Origin: Spirochaetales bacterium
GTDB lineage: Bacteria; Spirochaetota; Spirochaetia; Sphaerochaetales; Sphaerochaetaceae
Length of the DNA: 12,425 bases
NCBI GenBank assembly: GCA_022771185.1
Contig: JALFCJ010000172.1
Span: 1 to 12,425, forward strand
Reading direction: 5' to 3'
The notes beneath the pieces are model-generated. The model made no database searches. It saw only the letters and a list, made by a program, of their open reading frames with translations, and was not told where the DNA came from. Position numbers and translations under genes: made by a program. This document shows positions 7,417 through 12,425 of the stretch, piece by piece; position 1 is the stretch's first letter, and every line of letters starts with the position of its first letter.

Positions 7417-7460
7417 CTGACTATAAAGTAGTTGAAGACTATTGTAATAAGAACTCTGAA

Positions 7461-7488
7461 GAAAATGGCCGTCGGAGAGACGGTCATT
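7461..7488 (-). terminator. Rho-independent terminator of the MATE exporter gene
   Basis: A 10-bp stem with one G-U pair (7464-7473 with 7479-7488) and a 5-nt loop. Read on the minus strand it is followed by TTTTCTTC, so it fits the exporter transcript. It lies about 40 nt after the exporter stop and back to back with the terminator of the converging operon. Confidence 0.82.
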
Positions 7489-7526
7489 TAAGAAAGTATC
7501 TATCAAATACAGTTTTGAAATAGTTT

Positions 7527-8897
7527 TTATATACAGGGATTATTCTTTTTATTCTTCTCTTTGCACTCTCTTAGGAAAGATATAAATAAGAAGATAGAGC
7601 AAGTAAAGGTCAAAACGTCTGCTGCAGGTTGGGCGATCTCCACACCTGTGATTCCAAGAACTCTCGGTAGAATCAGAATGGATGGAATATAGAATATACC
7701 TTGTCGGCACATAGCAAGGAATGTAGCTGAAGCTACGTGGCTTGTTCCTTGTAGCGCCATATTTGTGGTGACATTTATTCCACAGAATGGGAGAAGAAGG
7801 CACTGGGCTCTTAATGCCCTTGTCCCCACTTCGACAACCATAGGGTCGTCACTTATAAAAGCTCTGATTATTGACGGGGTGAATATATAAGTAAGGATGG
7901 AAAGGATAGAGATTATTATTGTTCCCACTTGTGCCGTAAACACAGTAGCTTTTCTTACTCTTTCATATTTTCCTGCTCCCCAGTTATATGCACAAACTGG
8001 TTGGAAACCTTGCCCGAATCCGAGAAGGGCTGAGAAGATAAAGAATGTAACTCTTCCTGTAATGCTCATTGCGGCAATGGCTGCGTCTCCATATATTGCT
8101 GCGCTTAGATTCAAAAGTATTGTTGCAATACTTGCTAGTCCCTGCCTTGCCAATGATGGTAGTCCAGTCTTTATTATTGACAATAGCATAGAAGGCTGAA
8201 AATGCTTTAACTTGGAAACCACAATATCCGCTTCACTCTTTCCAGTGACAAAGGCCATAAGAAGGATAATAAAGCTAATAAACTGGCTTATGGCAGTTGC
8301 AATGGCGGCTCCTGATGTTCCAAGTCCGAAGATAAAAATAAACAGGGGATCCAGCGCAATATTCAACACGCCTCCTGTTGTTATCCCCACCATTGCATAG
8401 AAAGCTTTTCCTTCAGAGCGTAGTATATTGTTCATTACATATGAACCGATCATAAACGGACAAGCAATGAATATATATTTTGAATAAGCTTCTGCAAATG
8501 GAAGAATTGTCTCTGTAGCTCCAAGCATTCTCATAAGGCCTTTATTGAAGACAATGCCTAGAACGGCAAGAATAACGCCAAAGAGGAGAGAGAAGAAGAA
8601 AGAGAGTGTGACAAGAGTGTCTGCTCTGTCTTTGTCTTTTGCCCCAAGGGAGCGAGAGGCGAGTATACCTCCTCCCATTCCTATTGTGAATCCCACTGCC
8701 TGTATAATTGCCATTATGGAAAAAACTACACCTACAGCGGCAGATGCGCTTGTACCGATCTGGGAGACAAAGTACGTATCCGCCATATTGTATATGGAAG
8801 ATACAAGCATCGACACTATAGTTGGAACTGCAAGTCGAGGAATAAGTGACGACACTGGTGTCTGCGTCATTTTTATATATTGCTGATTTTCGCTCAT
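7527..8897 (-). CDS. MATE-family multidrug/toxin exporter (456 aa)
   Basis: Polytopic inner-membrane antiporter of the MATE family, which expels cationic drugs, toxins or metabolites in exchange for Na+ or H+. Length and hydropathy fit twelve membrane helices in two pseudo-repeats. Family features seen: the N-terminal helix with P20 and the YNMADTYFVSQIGTSA stretch (about 36-51), GFTIGMGGGILASRSLGAKD (about 69-88), the ILRSEGK loop after helix 4, GVLNIALDPLFIF, and the matching second-half signature GQGFQPVCAYNWGAGKYERVRKA (about 300-320). This layout is closest to the NorM/MepA-like subgroup, but the substrate cannot be read from sequence. The ATG at 8897 has no Shine-Dalgarno sequence; M10 is a possible alternative but has none either. 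It diverges from valS across a 102-nt gap and has its own terminator. Confidence 0.93.
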   Translation of the reverse strand: MSENQQYIKMTQTPVSSLIPRLAVPTIVSMLVSSIYNMADTYFVSQIGTSASAAVGVVFSIMAIIQAVGFTIGMGGGILASRSLGAKDKDRADTLVTLSFFFSLLFGVILAVLGIVFNKGLMRMLGATETILPFAEAYSKYIFIACPFMIGSYVMNNILRSEGKAFYAMVGITTGGVLNIALDPLFIFIFGLGTSGAAIATAISQFISFIILLMAFVTGKSEADIVVSKLKHFQPSMLLSIIKTGLPSLARQGLASIATILLNLSAAIYGDAAIAAMSITGRVTFFIFSALLGFGQGFQPVCAYNWGAGKYERVRKATVFTAQVGTIIISILSILTYIFTPSIIRAFISDDPMVVEVGTRALRAQCLLLPFCGINVTTNMALQGTSHVASATFLAMCRQGIFYIPSILILPRVLGITGVEIAQPAADVLTFTCSIFLFISFLRECKEKNKKNNPCI

Positions 8898-8945
8898 ACT
8901 TCGAATTTATCATAAACGGACAAAAAAAGGGATAGACTCTTTCCA

Positions 8946-8974
8946 TTGTTAAGAGCACTCTTTTTTGATACCAT
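8946..8974 (+). promoter_or_regulatory. Candidate sigma-70-type promoter of valS
   Basis: TTGTTA (8946-8951) and TACCAT (8969-8974) are separated by 17 nt, each matching four of six consensus positions. The predicted transcript starts near 8981, leaving a leader of about 20 nt that holds the ribosome binding site. Confidence 0.42.
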
Positions 8975-8984
8975 AAACGGCGAC

Positions 8985-8989
8985 GGAGG
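8985..8989 (+). promoter_or_regulatory. Ribosome binding site that sets the valS start
   Basis: GGAGG ending 10 nt before the ATG at 9000. The open frame extends upstream to a TTG at 8946, but that codon overlaps the likely promoter and has no ribosome binding site. Confidence 0.82.
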
Positions 8990-8999
8990 ACTTTTTAAT

Positions 9000-11648
9000 A
9001 TGAAAGCCGTGGAATTGGCCAAAGCCTATAACCCAAAAGAATTTGAGGACCGCATTTACAGCGAATGGAAAGAGAAGGGGGAGTTTGCTCCCAGAAGTGG
9101 TGAAGGACATTTTACTGTCGTTATGCCACCACCAAACGTCACTGGCGTCCTCCACATGGGCCATGCTTTAAATAACAGCTTGCAGGATATAATCATCAGA
9201 TATAAGAGAATGACAGGTGTTCCTACTCTTTGGGTACCTGGAACAGACCATGCAGGTATTGCAACACAGAACGTTGTGGAGAGACAGCTTGCGAAAGAAG
9301 GCTTGAGACGTCAGGATCTTGGAAGAGAGAAGTTCTTGGAACGCACTTGGGCTGTCAAAGACAAGCACCATAATATTATTAAGAGTCAGCTTGAGAAGAT
9401 GGGATGTTCCTGTGACTGGGATCATGAGAGATTCACAATGGACGAAGGACTTTCCAAGGCAGTAAGGGAAGCATTTGTCACCCTCTATGAAAGAGGACTG
9501 ATCTACAAAGGCAAGTACCTTGTAAACTACTGCCCGAAATGTGGCACCGCCTTGGCAGACGATGAAGTCGAATATGAGAACGTTCCTGGAAAACTCTATG
9601 ATGTCAGATATCCATATGCTGACGGTTCTGGTTGGATTACAGTGGCGACAACAAGACCGGAGACTATGTTCGGAGATGTTGCAGTTGCAGTAAACCCGGA
9701 AGATGAAAGATATAAAGATATTGTTGGAAAGAAGCTTAGACTTCCTCTTACAGATAGAGAGATTCCAATTATTGCAGATTCTTTCGTTGAGCTTGGTTTC
9801 GGTACAGGTATGGTAAAGATTACTCCAGCCCATGACCCGAATGACTGGGAGTGTGGAAAGAGACATAACCTGGAAGCCATCAATGTCCTTAACCCGGATG
9901 GAACAATGAATGACAACTGTCCTGAGAAATATAGGGGTGTTCCTGCTCAGGAAGCAAGAAAAATGGTTGCAGAAGAGCTTAAGGAGAAGGGATATCTTGT
10001 AAGTGAGAAAGACTATAACCATGAAGTCGGACATTGTTATAGATGCCATACAATCGTAGAGCCATATCTTTCTGAGCAGTGGTTTGTAAAGATGCGCGGT
10101 ATGGCAGACAAGGCTATTGCCGCTTGGAAGAATGGCGACATTCAGTTCTATCCTAAGAGATGGGAGAATACTTATATCCACTGGATGGAGACAATTAAGG
10201 ACTGGTGTATCTCCCGTCAACTTTGGTGGGGACATAGAATCCCTGTATGGTACTGCGAAGACTGCGGCGAGATGATTGTATCAAGAGAAGATGCAACAGA
10301 GTGTCCAAAATGTCATAGCCATAATCTGAAGCAGGATACAGATGTTCTCGATACATGGTTCTCTTCTTGGCTCTGGCCATTCTCAACTCTTGGCTGGCCT
10401 GAAAAGACTCCGGATTTCGACAAGTTCTTCCAGACAAATACTCTGGTTTCTGCATACGATATCATCTTCTTCTGGATCAGTAGAATGATAATGGCAAGTG
10501 AAGAGTTCTTGGGCAAGGCTCCTTTCAAAGATATCGTCATTACAGGTCTCGTAAGAGATACTCAGGGAAGAAAGATGTCCAAGTCTCTTGGAAACGGAAT
10601 CGACCCACTGGATGTGATCGACGAATATGGCGCTGACGCCATGAAGTTTACTCTCTGCTTCCTTGCAGCCCAGGGACAGGATGTCCAGATCGATATGAAC
10701 TCATTTAAGCTTGGTTCCAGATTTGCTAATAAGATTTGGAATGCTACAAGATTCTTATTGATGAATCTTGAAGGCAGAAATCTTGTTGAAATTGATAGAT
10801 CTAAGCTTACTGTCCTTGATAAGTGGATCTACTCACGTCTTAATGATGCTGCTCTTTCCATTAAGAACGCTATGGACGAGTATCACTTCAATGATGCAGC
10901 TCAGACAGTCTACTCTTTCTTCTGGAATGATTTCTGTGACTGGTATATTGAAGCAAGTAAAGAGAAAATGCTCCATGGAAGCGATGAGGAGAAGGATCTC
11001 CAGGTATCTATCCTTATGGATATTTTGGAAGCCTCAATGCGCTTGATGCACCCGTTCCTTTCCTTCCTTACAGAAGAGATCTATCAGAAACTTCCAAATC
11101 ATAATGGAGACGTTATTGTTGCAAAGTATCCTGAATATGATGAAAAAGAGAAGGATGAAAATGCAGAAGCTTCTATGGATAGCCTTCAGGAAGTCGTCAG
11201 GGTAGTAAGAGCAGTCAGAAGCAGCCTCGGTATCGGGCCGGAGAAGAAACTTAAGGTTGTGGTAAGACCTGACAAGTCTAATAAATATGTAGACTTCTAT
11301 AAGTCTGAAGTAAAGATCCTTACATCTTTCATGGGAGCTTCTACAGTCATCATTGATACAGATGGAAGCGAAGATACTTCAAAAGCCTTCCCTTGCCATG
11401 GCAGCGGCTTCGAAGCATTTGTCTTTGTTCGTGATGCCATCGATGTAGAGGGTGAAATAAAGAGACTTGAAGGTGAGATTAAGAAGGCTGAAGCAAATTT
11501 GGCTCAGAGCATGAAGAAGCTTGAGAATGAGAACTTCATTACTCATGCTAAACCTGAAGCTATCGAGAAAGAGAAGAGCAAGAAGGCTGAGTTCGAGGAA
11601 AAGATAGCGAAATCCACTGAACATATAGCTCTTTTGAAGACTCTTTGA
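9000..11648 (+). CDS. valS: Valyl-tRNA synthetase (882 aa)
   Basis: Class I synthetase that charges tRNA-Val and edits mischarged threonine. The conserved N-terminal AYNPKEFEDRIYSEW leads into PPPNVTGVLHMGH, with the HIGH motif as HMGH at 52-55. The editing domain inserted in the Rossmann fold carries TTRPET (217-222) and the GTGMVKITPAHDPND stretch. Cysteine pairs at C178/C181 and C346/C349, and a four-cysteine knuckle at C419, C422, C435 and C438, fit zinc sites of the type known in some bacterial ValRS. KMSKS is at 525-529. The all-helical anticodon-binding domain follows, then a C-terminal coiled-coil arm (about 815-882) that contacts the tRNA corner. Length is normal. Start is set by GGAGG at 8985-8989. 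It is probably a single-gene transcript, ending at the hairpin at 11659-11679. Confidence 0.98.
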   Translation: MKAVELAKAYNPKEFEDRIYSEWKEKGEFAPRSGEGHFTVVMPPPNVTGVLHMGHALNNSLQDIIIRYKRMTGVPTLWVPGTDHAGIATQNVVERQLAKEGLRRQDLGREKFLERTWAVKDKHHNIIKSQLEKMGCSCDWDHERFTMDEGLSKAVREAFVTLYERGLIYKGKYLVNYCPKCGTALADDEVEYENVPGKLYDVRYPYADGSGWITVATTRPETMFGDVAVAVNPEDERYKDIVGKKLRLPLTDREIPIIADSFVELGFGTGMVKITPAHDPNDWECGKRHNLEAINVLNPDGTMNDNCPEKYRGVPAQEARKMVAEELKEKGYLVSEKDYNHEVGHCYRCHTIVEPYLSEQWFVKMRGMADKAIAAWKNGDIQFYPKRWENTYIHWMETIKDWCISRQLWWGHRIPVWYCEDCGEMIVSREDATECPKCHSHNLKQDTDVLDTWFSSWLWPFSTLGWPEKTPDFDKFFQTNTLVSAYDIIFFWISRMIMASEEFLGKAPFKDIVITGLVRDTQGRKMSKSLGNGIDPLDVIDEYGADAMKFTLCFLAAQGQDVQIDMNSFKLGSRFANKIWNATRFLLMNLEGRNLVEIDRSKLTVLDKWIYSRLNDAALSIKNAMDEYHFNDAAQTVYSFFWNDFCDWYIEASKEKMLHGSDEEKDLQVSILMDILEASMRLMHPFLSFLTEEIYQKLPNHNGDVIVAKYPEYDEKEKDENAEASMDSLQEVVRVVRAVRSSLGIGPEKKLKVVVRPDKSNKYVDFYKSEVKILTSFMGASTVIIDTDGSEDTSKAFPCHGSGFEAFVFVRDAIDVEGEIKRLEGEIKKAEANLAQSMKKLENENFITHAKPEAIEKEKSKKAEFEEKIAKSTEHIALLKTL

Positions 11649-11658
11649 TCATGAAAAC

Positions 11659-11679
11659 AGCCCCGGGAAACCGGGGTTT
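11659..11679. terminator. Shared hairpin terminator between valS and the small convergent gene
   Basis: A perfect GC stem (CCCCGG at 11661-11666 with CCGGGG at 11671-11676), extended by a G-U and an A-U pair, closed by a GAAA tetraloop. On the plus strand it runs into TTTAATAAT and on the minus strand into CTGTTTTC, so it could end both converging transcripts, though both uridine tracts are short. Confidence 0.82.
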
Positions 11680-11700
11680 AATAATAGGAAACTTTAATCC

Positions 11701-11886
11701 TTATTCTTTATCCATTGCGTCTTTTTCGTCTGTTATTTCAGCTCTTCTTATCTTTGCAAGTTTTGCAATTTCTGAGAGGGCCTTTCTTGCTCTTGTTGCT
11801 GAAGACTTGATGCCTTTTTCCACAAACTTATTGTTTTCTGTAACATAGATCTCCATCTGGGCTACAATTTCATCATGTGTAGACAT
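11701..11886 (-). CDS. Small histone-H1-like protein candidate (61 aa)
   Basis: The ATG at 11886 has a strong TAGGAG site 6 nt upstream and a plausible promoter, and the frame ends just before the shared hairpin, so it is very likely a real gene despite its size. It has no Cys, Trp or Pro, no signal peptide and no membrane segment, and should be nearly all helix. The middle (about 24-49) is a basic amphipathic stretch, KGIKSSATRARKALSEIAKL followed by AKIRR, flanked by acidic ends. This spacing of small residues and paired basics resembles Hc1-type histone-H1-like proteins and small proteins I recall from treponemes, which suggests a nucleoid-associated or DNA-binding role. The resemblance is short and overall charge is near neutral, so a generic helical partner protein remains possible. 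Confidence 0.72.
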   Translation of the reverse strand: MSTHDEIVAQMEIYVTENNKFVEKGIKSSATRARKALSEIAKLAKIRRAEITDEKDAMDKE

Positions 11887-11892
11887 TATTAA

Positions 11893-11898
11893 CTCCTA
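11893..11898 (-). promoter_or_regulatory. Ribosome binding site of the 61-aa gene
   Basis: TAGGAG on the minus strand, 6 nt before the ATG at 11886, the same site and spacing as at ackA. It is the main evidence that this short frame is translated. Confidence 0.8.
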
Positions 11899-11918
11899 TT
11901 TCCTTTAGATATGAAGAA

Positions 11919-11946
11919 ATAATAACATAAAACAAACAGAGTGCAA
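11919..11946 (-). promoter_or_regulatory. Candidate promoter of the 61-aa gene
   Basis: On the minus strand TATTAT (11924-11919, five of six consensus positions) lies 16 nt after TTGCAC (11946-11941, three of six). Predicted leader is about 25 nt. An own promoter would let this gene be expressed apart from the upstream glycosyltransferase. Confidence 0.4.
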
Positions 11947-11992
11947 GATAGATTGAATTTTTTATTCTTCATTCTTCTATTATTGTGGCGTT

Positions 11993-12425
11993 TTAAACCT
12001 TTCTTCCCTTCCAGTCAAAGCCTTTTCCTGAAAGCTTTCTATACATGCCATGGACGTACATGGCGCAGATGGCAGTAATAGAAAGGAAACCTGAAATACA
12101 TACACTTCTCCAGAATCCTATTTCTCTTGAACCGATGGTCCAGCCTATGAATGTCATAAGCCAACCAATCATTGCCATCAACAGAAGTTTGTTTTCATTA
12201 AAGCAAAGGAAAAGAGGTGCAAAAAGAGGAGTCCAAGAAATAAAAATCAAAAGTGTCACTGCAATTAAGAGAAGTAGAATCATAATGAAGGTAGGAGGGA
12301 ATAGATCTGTAAGACTTCTCTCTATACCTCTGAATGCACTCTTTCTGTCACTATACATTTTGCATGATACATCTTTTGATAGGTTCCTGAATCCATATTT
12401 CTTTTTGTGTCTCATGAAGTGCTTG
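11993..12425 (-). CDS. Probable family 2 glycosyltransferase, C-terminal membrane part (cut by window edge)
   Basis: The frame is open to the right edge, so the 140 residues from the ATG at 12415 are probably only the end of a longer protein. The visible part starts with a soluble stretch ending in VSCKMYSDRKSAFRGIERSL, which matches the V-x-x-x-M-Y ... G-x-x-x-S/N segment just before the membrane region of processive-type GT2 enzymes. Then come about three hydrophobic helices (41-60, 77-95 and 105-122, with a short hydrophobic stretch at 62-72) and a basic tail containing the FDWKGRKV ending, like the W-x-G-R tail of that group. The catalytic domain, with its DxD motif, would lie outside the window. 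Role: sugar transfer to a lipid or envelope acceptor. If the gene really began at 12415 it would be an unassigned small membrane protein. No terminator is evident before the 61-aa gene. Confidence 0.6.
   Translation of the reverse strand, partial: KHFMRHKKKYGFRNLSKDVSCKMYSDRKSAFRGIERSLTDLFPPTFIMILLLLIAVTLLIFISWTPLFAPLFLCFNENKLLLMAMIGWLMTFIGWTIGSREIGFWRSVCISGFLSITAICAMYVHGMYRKLSGKGFDWKGRKV

Noticed and set aside
9168..10235. Minus-strand open frame of 355 codons
   Set aside because: It lies wholly within valS on the opposite strand, has no ribosome binding site and its product looks random; long antisense frames are common in genes with this codon use.

Overview
The window is a chromosomal segment from a moderately AT-rich bacterium with short intergenic gaps and core housekeeping genes. 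My best guess is a host-associated spirochaete (Treponema or Sphaerochaeta relatives). The guess rests on the long, tailed acetate kinase, the galactokinase subtype (GRTEIAGNHTDHN), and a tiny basic-core protein beside valS that resembles ones I associate with treponemes. There is no rRNA or other marker gene here, so the assignment is an inference from resemblance. No tRNA, rRNA, CRISPR array, insertion sequence, phage gene or plasmid function is visible.

Layout. Left block, minus strand: acetate kinase (ackA, 3563-2220) with its own terminator hairpin, then a RecQ-type helicase (recQ, 2078-666) followed 15 nt later by a galactokinase (galK, from 650) that runs off the left edge. Middle block, plus strand: an unrecognised exported, strand-rich protein (3691-4725), then cysteinyl-tRNA synthetase (cysS, 4890-6293), an ECF sigma factor (6321-6854) and an overlapping membrane anti-sigma factor with a zinc-binding HxxxCxxC motif (6844-7383), closed by a clear terminator. 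A MATE-family exporter (8897-7527, minus) converges on this unit and has its own terminator. Valyl-tRNA synthetase (valS, 9000-11648, plus) diverges from the exporter. Right block, minus strand: the C-terminal membrane part of a probable family 2 glycosyltransferase (from the right edge to 11993) and a 61-residue histone-H1-like small protein (11886-11701), which converges on valS at a shared GC-rich hairpin.

How the genes work together. AckA makes ATP and acetate from acetyl phosphate, GalK feeds galactose into sugar metabolism, and two aminoacyl-tRNA synthetases serve translation, all consistent with a fermentative, sugar-using organism. The sigma/anti-sigma pair is a classic envelope-signalling switch. 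Its placement 27 nt behind cysS, with no terminator between, suggests basal expression by readthrough from a housekeeping gene. The exported orphan protein, the MATE pump and the glycosyltransferase are cell-envelope functions and could be part of what such a switch controls, but nothing in the sequence proves that.

Overall this looks like an ordinary core-genome region. I found no convincing new multi-gene system. The items most worth a second look are the exported orphan protein, the cysS-sigma-anti-sigma arrangement, the tailed acetate kinase and the small nucleoid-type protein. Two start codons (valS at 9000, anti-sigma at 6844) are set by strong ribosome binding sites and are shorter than the longest open frames.
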